From Paracoccaceae bacterium (GTDB lineage: Bacteria; Pseudomonadota; Alphaproteobacteria; Rhodobacterales; Rhodobacteraceae): a stretch of DNA of 17,808 nt. Positions 4,957 to 12,521 of the stretch are shown piece after piece; positions within the stretch are counted from its first letter, which is position 1, and each line of letters begins with the position of its first letter. The stretch covers positions 1 through 17,808 of the forward strand of contig JALSHL010000165.1 of NCBI GenBank assembly GCA_026982255.1, given 5' to 3'. The position numbers were made by a program, and so were the translations under genes. The notes under the pieces are model-generated. The model was not told the origin of the DNA and did not search any database. It saw only the letters and a program-made list of their open reading frames with translations.

Positions 4957-7083
4957 ATGATAGACGTCGAAGAACTCGTTGATCGTGTTCGTGCCTATAA
5001 TCCGCACAGCAACACAGATTTGATTCGCGCGGCCTATGCCTTTGGCAAAGAGGCACACGAAGGCCAGTTCCGCACCTCGGGCGAGCCGTATTTCTCGCAT
5101 CCGGTCGAGGTCGCCATGCTGCTGACCGAGGTCCGGCTGGACGATGCCACCATCATCACCGCGCTGCTGCACGATACCATCGAGGATACCGGCATCAGCT
5201 ACAAAACCGTCGCCGACAAGTTCGGCGAGGAAATCGCGCAGCTTGTCGATGGCGTAACCAAACTGACCAATCTGGAACTGTCCTCCGTCGAGACCAAGCA
5301 GGCCGAGAATTTCCGCAAGCTGCTGCTGGCCATGTCCAAGGATGTGCGGGTGCTGCTGGTGAAACTCGCCGACCGTCTGCACAATATGCGCACCATCAAA
5401 TCCATGCCGATCGAGAAACAGAAACGCAAGGCGCACGAGACGATGGAAATCTATGCGCCGCTCGCCGGTCGCATGGGGATGCAATATATCCGCGAGGAAC
5501 TCGAAGACCTGTGTTTCGCGGTTCTGAACCCCGAAGCCCGCAATTCCATCATGCGCCGTTTCCTGACCCTGCGGGCCGAAACCGGCGATCTGGTGCCAGT
5601 GATTATCGAGGACATCAAGCAGGCTCTGGCCAAATGCGGCGTCGAGGCCAAAGTCACAGGCCGCGAAAAACGTCCCTATTCGATCTGGCGCAAGATGGAG
5701 GAAAAACAGCAGGGGTTTCACCGCCTGTCCGACATCTACGGCTTTCGCATCATCACGCAGAACGAGCGCGACGCCTATGTGGCATTGGGCGCTGTGCATC
5801 AGCGCTGGAAGGCTATTCCCGGACGGTTCAAGGACTACATCAGCCAGCCGAAAAGCAACGGCTACCGCTCGATCCACACCACCGTGTCAGGACGCGATGC
5901 CAAACGGGTGGAAATCCAGATCCGCACCGGCGCCATGCATGTGGTTGCCGAATCCGGTGTGGCCGCGCACTGGTCCTATCGTGACGGCGCACCGGCGGAA
6001 AACCCCTTTGCCGTGGACCCGTTCCACTGGCTGCACGACCTGACCGAACGCTTCGAGGCTGCGGAAAACCCGTCCGATTTCCTTGAGCACGTCAAGCTGG
6101 AAATGTTCCAGGACCAGGTGTTCTGCTTCACCCCGAAGGGCGAGGTTATCAACCTGCCGCGCGGGGCGACGCCGATCGATTTCGCCTATGCCATCCACAC
6201 CCGTATCGGCGACAGCTGCGTCGGCGCCAAGGTAGACGGAAAGCGTGTGCCGCTCTGGACCCGTTTACGCAACGGCCAGTCGGTCGAAATCATCCGCGCC
6301 GAGGGTCAGCGGCCCCAACCGAGCTGGGAGGAAATGGTCGTCACCGGCCGCGCCAAATCCGCCATCCGGCGCAGCCTGCGCGAGGAACACCGTGCCGGTC
6401 ATATCAGGCTGGGTCGCGAGATCGCCCGTGTGGCTCTGGAGAAAATCGGCAAGAAGGCCACCGACCGCGCGCTGGACACCGCTGCCAAACGGATGTCGCT
6501 TTCGGATCGTGACGATCTGCTTGCGCAACTGGGCACCACGGAAATCACCGGAAACGATCTGGTCATGGCGCTCTACCCCGAACTGGTTTCGGACAACGAT
6601 GACGGCGAACAGATGTCCGAAGCCCATGTGATCGGTCTGGAACCCGGACAAAGTCACATCATCGCGTCGTGCTGCCAGCCGCTTCCGGGAGAACGGATTG
6701 TCGGTATTTCGGTACGCGGCAAAGGAGTTATGGTGCATGCAATCGACTGTGACTCGCTGGCGGAATACGAGAACCAGCCGGAACGCTGGATCGACCTGCG
6801 CTGGACCGAGGGCATGTCGCGCGCCAACCATATGACCACCATCGAGATTATCATGGCCAACGATGCCGGTGTGCTGGGCCGCATATGCACCTTGATCGGC
6901 GAGCACAACGCCAATATATCCGACATGACGTTCACGGACCGCAAACCGGATTTCTATCGTGTGAAAATGGATTTGCAGGTGCGTGACATCACCCACCTGC
7001 ACCGCATCCAGACGGCACTGGAGGCCGATAGCGATATCGCCAACATCACCCGCGCACGATTGTCCCTGGACAGTCGGGGCTAG
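4957..7083 (+). CDS. rsh: Bifunctional (p)ppGpp synthetase/hydrolase (RelA/SpoT homologue)
   Basis: Makes and degrades the stringent-response alarmone (p)ppGpp. The domains appear in the usual order over 708 residues. The HD hydrolase domain has His48 (FSHPVEVA), His72-Asp73 (LLHDTIEDT) and the LADRLHNMRT motif. The synthetase domain has YGFRIIT, then RFKDYISQPKSNGYRSIHT from residue 290. A TGS domain starts near 388 (VFCFTPKGEVINLPRGATPIDFAYAIHT). A conserved cysteine segment lies around 567-580 (HIIASCCQPLPGERIVGI), and a C-terminal ACT domain covers about 628-702 (TIEIIMANDAGVLGRICTLI). The RFKD form, rather than the EFDD form of monofunctional RelA, together with the intact HD motif, argues for both activities. 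The start ATG at 4957 has GGAG eight bases upstream. DUF2062 follows after 24 bases. Confidence 0.97.
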   Translation: MIDVEELVDRVRAYNPHSNTDLIRAAYAFGKEAHEGQFRTSGEPYFSHPVEVAMLLTEVRLDDATIITALLHDTIEDTGISYKTVADKFGEEIAQLVDGVTKLTNLELSSVETKQAENFRKLLLAMSKDVRVLLVKLADRLHNMRTIKSMPIEKQKRKAHETMEIYAPLAGRMGMQYIREELEDLCFAVLNPEARNSIMRRFLTLRAETGDLVPVIIEDIKQALAKCGVEAKVTGREKRPYSIWRKMEEKQQGFHRLSDIYGFRIITQNERDAYVALGAVHQRWKAIPGRFKDYISQPKSNGYRSIHTTVSGRDAKRVEIQIRTGAMHVVAESGVAAHWSYRDGAPAENPFAVDPFHWLHDLTERFEAAENPSDFLEHVKLEMFQDQVFCFTPKGEVINLPRGATPIDFAYAIHTRIGDSCVGAKVDGKRVPLWTRLRNGQSVEIIRAEGQRPQPSWEEMVVTGRAKSAIRRSLREEHRAGHIRLGREIARVALEKIGKKATDRALDTAAKRMSLSDRDDLLAQLGTTEITGNDLVMALYPELVSDNDDGEQMSEAHVIGLEPGQSHIIASCCQPLPGERIVGISVRGKGVMVHAIDCDSLAEYENQPERWIDLRWTEGMSRANHMTTIEIIMANDAGVLGRICTLIGEHNANISDMTFTDRKPDFYRVKMDLQVRDITHLHRIQTALEADSDIANITRARLSLDSRG

Positions 7084-7107
7084 GCCCGTCAACAGGAACG
7101 AACCGGA

Positions 7108-7788
7108 ATGATATTCAAACGGCGGGACAAGCCATCGTGGAAGACACGCCTGCGCGAAATGCTTCTGCCGCGCAAGGGCTGGCGTCGCGGCATCGAATAC
7201 ATGGGGCATCGCGTCCGCCGGATTCCCGATACACCACACAGGATCGCGCTCGGGGCATCCATGGGTGTGTTCATGGTATTTTCGCCGCTGTTCGGCCTGC
7301 ATATCCTGCTGGCGATGTCTCTTGCCTATATTTTCCGCGGTAATATTCTGGCCGCACTGCTCACCACATGGTTCGGAAATCCGGCGACATTTCCGTTCGT
7401 CGCAGCAGGGGCGCTGAAACTCGGGTCGGCCATCCTCGGTGGCGCATACAGCAACCACCGGAGCGGGGATTCGGTCATGCTGCTGTTCGAGCACGCCATG
7501 GGCGGTTTCTGGAGCATGGTCAAAAGCTGGTTCGGGTTCGGCCATGCCGAAACCGATGGTCTGCACATGTTTTTTTCCGAAATATTCCTGCCGTATCTGG
7601 TCGGGGGCACCCTGCTCGGCATCCTGTTCGCCGCGCTGACGTATGTTGTGTCCCGCCCCCTGATCAATATCTACCAGATCAAGCGCCGTGCCAAAATGGC
7701 AGAACGGCGCGAACGCCGCCTGCGCGAGAGACAATCGGAGGCTGACAGCGGGCCGCAAGCGGACTATCCTCGGGAAGATCCGGATTGA
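7108..7788 (+). CDS. DUF2062 domain membrane protein
   Basis: 226 residues. A basic N-terminal region (KRRDKPSWKTRLREMLLPRKGWRRGIEYMGHRVRRI) is followed by the DUF2062 core: TPHRIALGASMGVFMVFSPLFGLHILLAMSLAYIFRGNILAALLTTWFGNPATFPF (about 43-98), with two hydrophobic segments and the conserved GNP. A third hydrophobic segment lies near 160-185 (IFLPYLVGGTLLGILFAALTYVV). The C-terminus is a charged, probably cytoplasmic tail (KRRAKMAERRERRLRERQ). Inner-membrane location is inferred. The family has no established biochemical function. It sits 24 bases after rsh and runs almost directly into pdxJ, so it is probably in the same operon. AGGA lies ten bases before the ATG. Confidence 0.88.
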   Translation: MIFKRRDKPSWKTRLREMLLPRKGWRRGIEYMGHRVRRIPDTPHRIALGASMGVFMVFSPLFGLHILLAMSLAYIFRGNILAALLTTWFGNPATFPFVAAGALKLGSAILGGAYSNHRSGDSVMLLFEHAMGGFWSMVKSWFGFGHAETDGLHMFFSEIFLPYLVGGTLLGILFAALTYVVSRPLINIYQIKRRAKMAERRERRLRERQSEADSGPQADYPREDPD

Positions 7789-7802
7789 ATGCGAGTCGAA
7801 CT

Positions 7803-8591
7803 ATGGCAAACACCCTGAACAAACCGCTCGGCCGTCTGCGCCTTGGCGTCAACATCGACCATGTGGCCACCGTGCGCAACGCGCGGGGTGGTGCCTATCC
7901 CGATCCGCTTCGCGCCGCGAAAATGGCCGAGGTCGCAGGTGCCGACGGCATCACCGCGCACCTGCGCGAAGACCGCCGCCATATCACCGACCCGGATATC
8001 GACGCCCTGATGGCCAACCTGTCCATCCCGCTGAATTTCGAGATGGCGGCCACGCCGGAAATGCAGGCCATTGCCCTGCGCCACAAACCGCATGCTGTCT
8101 GTCTGGTGCCGGAAAAACGCGAGGAACGCACAACCGAGGGCGGACTGGAAGTGGCGCGCGAGGAAAACCACCTCGCCCATTTCATCGCGCCGTTGCGCGA
8201 AGCAGGTTGCCGCGTATCGATTTTCATCGCTGCCGACCAGCCGCAGATCGAGGCCGCCGCGCGAATCGGAGCCGAAGTGATCGAGCTGCACACGGGGGCC
8301 TATTGCGACTTCCACGCCGAAGGAAAATTCGCCGAGCGCGACGCCGAACTGGAGCGCCTGCGCGACATGTCGGCCTATGCCCACACGTTGGGACTGGAAG
8401 TCCACGCCGGTCACGGGCTGACCTATGATACCGTTAAACCGGTCGCCGCCTTCCCCGAGGTGATGGAACTCAACATCGGCCATTTCATCATCGGCGAGGC
8501 GATTTTCAGCGGGTTGGATAGCGCCATCCGCCGGATGCGCGCCCTGATGGACGAAGCCCGCAACGAAGCCTTCGGAGAGGGTGCCGCGTGA
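7803..8591 (+). CDS. pdxJ: Pyridoxine 5'-phosphate synthase
   Basis: Condenses 1-deoxyxylulose 5-phosphate with 3-amino-2-oxopropyl phosphate (1-amino-acetone 3-phosphate) to give pyridoxine 5'-phosphate, the ring-closing step of DXP-dependent vitamin B6 synthesis. The text is unmistakable: LRLGVNIDHVATVRNARGG near the N-terminus, GITAHLREDRRHI, LNFEMAAT, VCLVPEKREERTTEGGL, VIELHTGAYCDF, GLEVHAGHGLTYDTV and ELNIGHFIIGEAIF. 262 residues from the ATG at 7803, close to the family length. A TTG at 7785 overlaps the DUF2062 stop and would add six residues, with GGGAAG upstream; the ATG at 7803 has only a weak binding site, so the start is not fully settled. The stop overlaps the acpS start (GTGA, 8588-8591). 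The pdxJ-acpS order is conserved in many proteobacteria. Confidence 0.96.
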   Translation: MANTLNKPLGRLRLGVNIDHVATVRNARGGAYPDPLRAAKMAEVAGADGITAHLREDRRHITDPDIDALMANLSIPLNFEMAATPEMQAIALRHKPHAVCLVPEKREERTTEGGLEVAREENHLAHFIAPLREAGCRVSIFIAADQPQIEAAARIGAEVIELHTGAYCDFHAEGKFAERDAELERLRDMSAYAHTLGLEVHAGHGLTYDTVKPVAAFPEVMELNIGHFIIGEAIFSGLDSAIRRMRALMDEARNEAFGEGAA

Positions 8592-9001
8592 TCCTGGGCA
8601 TCGGTTCCGACCTCGCCAATATCGAACGGATCGAGGGCACGATCGAGCGTTTCGGCGCCCGCTTCCTCAAACGTGTGTTTACCAACATCGAGCGGGCCAC
8701 AGCCGATCACCGCGAACTGACTGTCGAAACCTATGCCAAACGCTGGGCTGCCAAGGAGGCTTGCTCAAAGGCCCTCGGCACCGGTTTGCGCATGGGGATC
8801 GCCTGGAAGGAAATGGGCGTGGTCAACCTGCGCACAGGCCAGCCGACCATGACTGTTACCGGCGGGGCCGCAAAACGGCTGGCGGCCATGACCCCCGAAG
8901 GGCACGAGGCCCGCATCCACGTTACCCTGACCGACGATCACCCCTGGGCGCAGGCCTTTGTGGTGATCGAGGCCGTGCCGATTCCCGCCACCCGAACTTG
9001 A
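8588..9001 (+). CDS. acpS: Holo-[acyl-carrier-protein] synthase
   Basis: Transfers 4'-phosphopantetheine from CoA to the serine of acyl carrier protein, activating fatty-acid synthesis. 137 residues. The Mg-binding residues are Asp8 in ILGIGSDLANIERIE and Glu57 in RWAAKEACSKALGTG, the two family signatures. The C-terminal strand IHVTLTDDHPWAQAFVVIEA matches the usual IHVSLSDE-type ending. It starts at a GTG that overlaps the pdxJ stop by four bases (GTGA), so its translation is probably coupled to pdxJ. The alternative is an internal start, which would remove the Mg-binding Asp8, so it is rejected. lepB follows after 58 bases. Confidence 0.95.
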   Translation: MILGIGSDLANIERIEGTIERFGARFLKRVFTNIERATADHRELTVETYAKRWAAKEACSKALGTGLRMGIAWKEMGVVNLRTGQPTMTVTGGAAKRLAAMTPEGHEARIHVTLTDDHPWAQAFVVIEAVPIPATRT

Positions 9002-9010
9002 CACCACCGC

Positions 9011-9032
9011 GCCCGCGCGCGACAAGGCGGGC
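9011..9032 (+). terminator. Hairpin between acpS and lepB, weak terminator or processing site
   Basis: GCCCGC (9011-9016) and GCGGGC (9027-9032) form a perfect 6-bp GC-rich stem with a 10-base loop, ten bases after the acpS stop. It is followed by CTGTTTGT, which is only moderately T-rich. It could be a leaky terminator or an mRNA processing site before lepB. The short distance and same-direction genes suggest read-through. Confidence 0.3.
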
Positions 9033-9059
9033 CTGTTTGTATATAAGGAATGCACGACT

Positions 9060-9869
9060 ATGGCGGCAAAAGCGAAAAACGAGGGCGGTTTCATGGAGAC
9101 CCTGAAAACCATCGTCTATGCACTTATTCTGGCCGGTCTGATCCGCACATTGCTGTTCCAGCCGTTCTGGATCCCCTCGGGTTCGATGAAATCCACCCTG
9201 CTGATCGGGGATTTCCTGTTCGTCAACAAATTCGCCTACGGTTATTCCTACGCCTCCTGCCCGTCGATGTTCGGCGTGGATTTCTGTGGTTTTGCCAAAG
9301 GCAGCGACACCCGCCTTCTGGGCAGCGAGCCGGAAGTGGGCGATGTTGTCGTATTCAAACATCCGGTTACCGGACAGGACTATATCAAGCGCCTGATCGG
9401 GCGCGCCGGTGACCGGATCCAGGTCAAAAACGGCATCCTGTTCATCAACGGTGTCGAGGCCAAACAGGAGCCGGTCGAACCGTTTGTCGAGGTTTTCGAA
9501 CGTCAGGGACCGGCGCAGGGCTTTCCGCGCTGCGCCAACCCGACGCCTGCCCTCGGCGGCGAATGTGTGAAAGAGCGGGCGCTGGAAACATTGCCGAACG
9601 GAACAACCCACGAGATTCTGAACATCCGCAACGAACGCTCCGACAACACCGAGGAATTCATCGTCCCCGAAGGGCACTATTTCTTTATGGGTGACAATCG
9701 CGACAACTCGCTGGACAGCCGTTTCTCGCAGCGTGTCGGCGGCGTCGGTTTTGTGCCTGCGGAAAATATTATCGGACGTGCCGACCGGATCGTGTTCTCC
9801 TCGGCCGGAAAATCCCTGCTGATGTTCTGGAAATGGCGCTCGGACAGGTATCTGAAGGCAATCGATTGA
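9060..9869 (+). CDS. lepB: Signal peptidase I
   Basis: Inner-membrane serine protease that cleaves signal peptides from exported proteins. 269 residues. A membrane anchor spans about residues 14-33 (TLKTIVYALILAGLIRTLLF). The nucleophile is Ser42 in IPSGSMKSTLLIGD (box B). The general base is Lys110 in GQDYIKRLIGRAGDRI (box D). Box E is HYFFMGDNRDNSLDSR (about 212-227), and GFVPAENIIGRADRI follows. A single N-terminal anchor with the catalytic domain in the periplasm is expected. The inserted stretch about 60-90 (YSYASCPSMFGVDFCGFAKGSDTRLL) with two cysteines is lineage-specific in appearance. The ATG at 9060 has AAGGAA nine bases upstream. The stop overlaps the rnc TTG start. Confidence 0.96.
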   Translation: MAAKAKNEGGFMETLKTIVYALILAGLIRTLLFQPFWIPSGSMKSTLLIGDFLFVNKFAYGYSYASCPSMFGVDFCGFAKGSDTRLLGSEPEVGDVVVFKHPVTGQDYIKRLIGRAGDRIQVKNGILFINGVEAKQEPVEPFVEVFERQGPAQGFPRCANPTPALGGECVKERALETLPNGTTHEILNIRNERSDNTEEFIVPEGHYFFMGDNRDNSLDSRFSQRVGGVGFVPAENIIGRADRIVFSSAGKSLLMFWKWRSDRYLKAID

Positions 9870-10555
9870 AACTATCCGCCACGACACGCGCGTTCATGAA
9901 CCGGCTCGGGCATAACTTTGCCCGACCGGAGCTGCTGCATCAGGCGCTGACCCACTCATCGCTTTCGACGAACACCCGCCCCGACAACCAGCGCCTGGAG
10001 TTTCTCGGTGATCGCGTGCTGGGCATGGTGATTGCCGAGGCCCTGCTGGCAGACGATCCCGGAGCCACCGAAGGAAAACTGGCCCCGCGCCTGAACACCC
10101 TCGTGCGCAAGGAAACCTGCGCCGAGGTGGCCAATGCCATTGATCTGGGCGAAGCCCTGATGCTGGGGCGCTCGGAAATGATGTCGGGCGGGCGCCGCAA
10201 AACCGCGCTTCTGGGCGATGCGATGGAGGCAGTGATTGCGGCCGTTTACCTTGATGCCGATTTTGAAACGGTTCGGGCTTTGGTCTTGAAATTATGGGGA
10301 AACCGCATCCAGAAAGCCGAGGAATCCGCCGCCGACCCCAAATCACAGTTACAGGAATGGGCACAGGCCCGCGGCATGCCCCCGCCAAAATATGCAGAAA
10401 TCGAACGAACCGGCCCGGACCACGCCCCTGTCTTCGTGATCGAGGCACAATTGAAAAACGGCGCGAAATCCCGCGCCAAAGCGAACAGCAAACGCGCTGC
10501 ACAACAGGCGGCAGCGACGTCGCTGCTTGAAAAACTGGAGGCCGGAAATGGCTGA
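9866..10555 (+). CDS. rnc: Ribonuclease III
   Basis: Double-strand-specific endoribonuclease that processes rRNA precursors and structured mRNAs. The catalytic domain shows NQRLEFLGDRVLG (Glu45, Asp49) and ALLGDAMEAVIAAVYLD. A double-stranded RNA-binding domain covers about 155-225 (DPKSQLQEWAQARGMPPPKY ... NSKRAAQQAAATSLLEKL). I place the start at TTG 9866 rather than ATG 9833. It gives MKLSATTRAFMNRLGHNFARPELL, the N-terminus expected for relatives. It forms a TTGA overlap with the lepB stop and has AAGG about eight bases upstream. The ATG start would run 33 bases back into lepB. The length is then 229 residues. Its 3' end overlaps era by eight bases, a common rnc-era arrangement. Confidence 0.95.
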   Translation: MKLSATTRAFMNRLGHNFARPELLHQALTHSSLSTNTRPDNQRLEFLGDRVLGMVIAEALLADDPGATEGKLAPRLNTLVRKETCAEVANAIDLGEALMLGRSEMMSGGRRKTALLGDAMEAVIAAVYLDADFETVRALVLKLWGNRIQKAEESAADPKSQLQEWAQARGMPPPKYAEIERTGPDHAPVFVIEAQLKNGAKSRAKANSKRAAQQAAATSLLEKLEAGNG

Positions 10556-11456
10556 TACCCGCTGCGGCTTTGTCGCGCTCATCGGTGAACCGAACGCCGG
10601 AAAGTCCACATTGCTGAACCGGATGGTGGGGGCCAAGGTCTCGATCGTTACGCACAAGGTCCAGACGACCCGCGCCCGCATCCGCGGCATCGCGATCAAG
10701 GACGACGCGCAAATTGTTTTCGTCGATACCCCGGGCCTGTTCCGCCCGCGCCGCCGCCTTGACCGCGCCATGGTCACCGCCGCGTGGAGCGGCGCGGCCG
10801 ACGCCGACATGGTGGTTCTGCTGATCGAGGCCCATCGCGGCATCACCAAAGGGGTCGAAGCCATTCTGGAATCGCTTGCCGAACGCACGGACAACCGCCC
10901 CGTCGCGCTTGCAATCAACAAAATAGACCGCGTGCAGGCCGATACCCTGCTGGCCCTGTCCAGTGAAATGAACAAACGCTTCGAATTTTCCGAGACCTTC
11001 ATGATCTCTGCCGAAAAAGGCCATGGTGTCGAAGATCTGAAAACATGGCTGGCAGGCAAATTGCCGGAAGGCCCGTGGCTCTACCCCGAGGAGCAGATCG
11101 CCGATGCGCCTCTGCGTATGCTCGCCGCCGAAATCACCCGCGAAAAGCTGACCCTGCGCCTGCATCAGGAATTGCCCTACCAGTTGACGGTCGAAACCGA
11201 AAACTGGCAGGATCGCAAGGACGGTTCGGTGCGGATCGACCAGATCATCTATGTCATGCGCGACGGGCACAAGGGCATCACGCTCGGCCCGAAGGGCGAG
11301 ACGATCAAGGCCGTTTCCATGGCAGCGCGACAGGAACTGAAAGAATTCCTCGACCGCGAGGTGCATCTGTTCCTTCAGGTAAAGGTCCGCCCGAAATGGC
11401 TGGAAGAACCCGAGCGATATTCCGAAATGGGCCTTGATTTCAAAGACGGCGCATGA
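10548..11456 (+). CDS. era: GTPase Era
   Basis: Essential GTPase that binds the 3' end of 16S rRNA and acts in 30S subunit assembly. 302 residues. The GTPase motifs are G1 GEPNAGKS (13-20), the G2 region TTRARIRGI, G3 DTPG, G4 NKID and G5 SAEKG. The C-terminal KH RNA-binding domain is visible from about residue 210, including YVMRDGHKGITLGPKGETIKAVSMAARQEL. The open frame extends to 10527, but the ATG at 10548 has GGAGG six bases before it and gives MADTRCGFVALIGEPNAGKS. ATG 10548 overlaps the rnc stop (ATGGCTGA), and the era stop overlaps the next start (ATGA), so the three genes are probably translationally coupled. Confidence 0.97.
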   Translation: MADTRCGFVALIGEPNAGKSTLLNRMVGAKVSIVTHKVQTTRARIRGIAIKDDAQIVFVDTPGLFRPRRRLDRAMVTAAWSGAADADMVVLLIEAHRGITKGVEAILESLAERTDNRPVALAINKIDRVQADTLLALSSEMNKRFEFSETFMISAEKGHGVEDLKTWLAGKLPEGPWLYPEEQIADAPLRMLAAEITREKLTLRLHQELPYQLTVETENWQDRKDGSVRIDQIIYVMRDGHKGITLGPKGETIKAVSMAARQELKEFLDREVHLFLQVKVRPKWLEEPERYSEMGLDFKDGA

Positions 11457-11785
11457 CTCCGCGCATCACGACAGATTTCTGGGTCGGCGCCTTTCGCGCC
11501 CGCATGGACCGGATGCACATTCCGCTATACATCCGCGCCAAGGGCGATCCGACAGCAGGCGCCGTAATCCTGAAAATCGACTCGCTCGACGGCGCGGCGC
11601 AGGCCTATGCCCGCACACACGACCTCGACGGAAACGAGGAATGGGTGCCCCTTGCCGACGGACCGGAACCGGAGGTCAACGCGGTTCTGGACCGGCAGCA
11701 AGCCAACGACCCCGACCTGTGGATCATCGAGGTCGAGGACCGCACCGGCCGCGCCCTCTTTACCGACGACCCGTTGCCCCGCTAG
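11453..11785 (+). CDS. DUF1491 family protein
   Basis: 110 residues. The segments TTDFWVGAFRARMDRMHIPLYIRAKGDPTAGAVILKI, EEWVPLADGPEPEVNAVLDRQQANDPDLWIIEVEDRTGRALF match the DUF1491 family as I know it. The family is small, alphaproteobacterial and of unknown function. No signal peptide or membrane segment is present. It starts at ATGA overlapping the era stop and ends nine bases before recO, so it is expressed with both. Its retention between era and recO suggests a housekeeping link to RNA or DNA metabolism, but that is only context. Confidence 0.85.
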   Translation: MTPRITTDFWVGAFRARMDRMHIPLYIRAKGDPTAGAVILKIDSLDGAAQAYARTHDLDGNEEWVPLADGPEPEVNAVLDRQQANDPDLWIIEVEDRTGRALFTDDPLPR

Positions 11786-11794
11786 GGTGCGCAC

Positions 11795-12517
11795 ATGGAA
11801 TGGCGTGACGAAGGAGCCTTGCTGTCGGTGCGCAAGCACGGTGAAGGTTCCGCTATCATCGAGGTTTTCACGGCAGAACACGGCCGTCACGCCGGACTGG
11901 TTCGCGGCGGTGCCTCGCGCAGGATGGCCCCGATCCTGCAACCGGGCGCGCAGCTTTCGATAACATGGAAAGCGCGGCTGGAGGAGCACCTCGGCGCATT
12001 CACCGTCGATCCGGTAAAATCCCGCACTGTGGCGCTAATGTCCGGTCGCGCGACACTGGCAGCCATGGGAGCCATCGCGGCGCTGACTGCAGCCCTGCCC
12101 GAGCGCGAACCGCACCCGCAGCTATACGCCCGCACCGTGGACCTGCTGGATGCACTGGGCGAAACCGCGGACTGGCCGGCGCGCTATGCGCTTTGGGAAA
12201 ACGCACTGTTGACGGATATGGGCTACGGGATGGACCTGTCGGAATGTGCGCTGACGGGGACGATGCAGGATCTCGGCTACGTTTCGCCCAAATCCGGCCG
12301 TGCCGTCAGCCGCGCCGCTGCCGGCGAATGGGCCGACCGCCTACTTCCCCTGCCCCGGTTCCTGCGCCTCGACAGCCCCGAGGCGGACTTGGCCGAGGTC
12401 CTCGAAGCCCTGCGCACCACCGGCCACTTCCTGCAAGCCGAACTGCTCCCAGCAACGGGAAGACAGGATTTACCCGCCACCCGCACACGCCTTGTCCAGA
12501 GTTTACAGCAGCGATAG
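11795..12517 (+). CDS. recO: DNA repair protein RecO
   Basis: Recombination mediator that works with RecR (and RecF) to load RecA on SSB-coated single-stranded DNA. 240 residues. The N-terminal OB-fold text is MEWRDEGALLSVRKHGEGSAIIEVFTAEHGRHAGLVRGGASRRMAPILQPGAQLSITWKARLEEHLG, a typical RecO beginning. The helical C-terminal part includes LYARTVDLLDALGETADWPARYALWENALLTDMGYGMDLSECALTG. The four-cysteine zinc motif found in some RecO proteins is not present, since I see only one cysteine in that region. The ATG at 11795 is nine bases after DUF1491, with AGGG upstream. It ends four bases from the convergent lytic transglycosylase gene, with no room for a separate terminator. Confidence 0.93.
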   Translation: MEWRDEGALLSVRKHGEGSAIIEVFTAEHGRHAGLVRGGASRRMAPILQPGAQLSITWKARLEEHLGAFTVDPVKSRTVALMSGRATLAAMGAIAALTAALPEREPHPQLYARTVDLLDALGETADWPARYALWENALLTDMGYGMDLSECALTGTMQDLGYVSPKSGRAVSRAAAGEWADRLLPLPRFLRLDSPEADLAEVLEALRTTGHFLQAELLPATGRQDLPATRTRLVQSLQQR

Positions 12518-12521
12518 CGTC

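Noticed and set aside
4387..5877. 496-residue minus-strand open frame opposite rpoZ and rsh
   Set aside because: Antisense shadow of well-recognised genes; no family resemblance.
6265..7758. 497-residue minus-strand open frame opposite the end of rsh and DUF2062
   Set aside because: Antisense shadow; no domain text and no binding site that stands out.
8998..9003. TTGACA at the acpS stop as a -35 box for lepB
   Set aside because: There is no -10-like sequence 16-18 bases downstream; that position holds the GC-rich hairpin at 9011-9032.
9894..11366. 490-residue minus-strand open frame opposite rnc and era
   Set aside because: Antisense shadow of two conserved coding regions.
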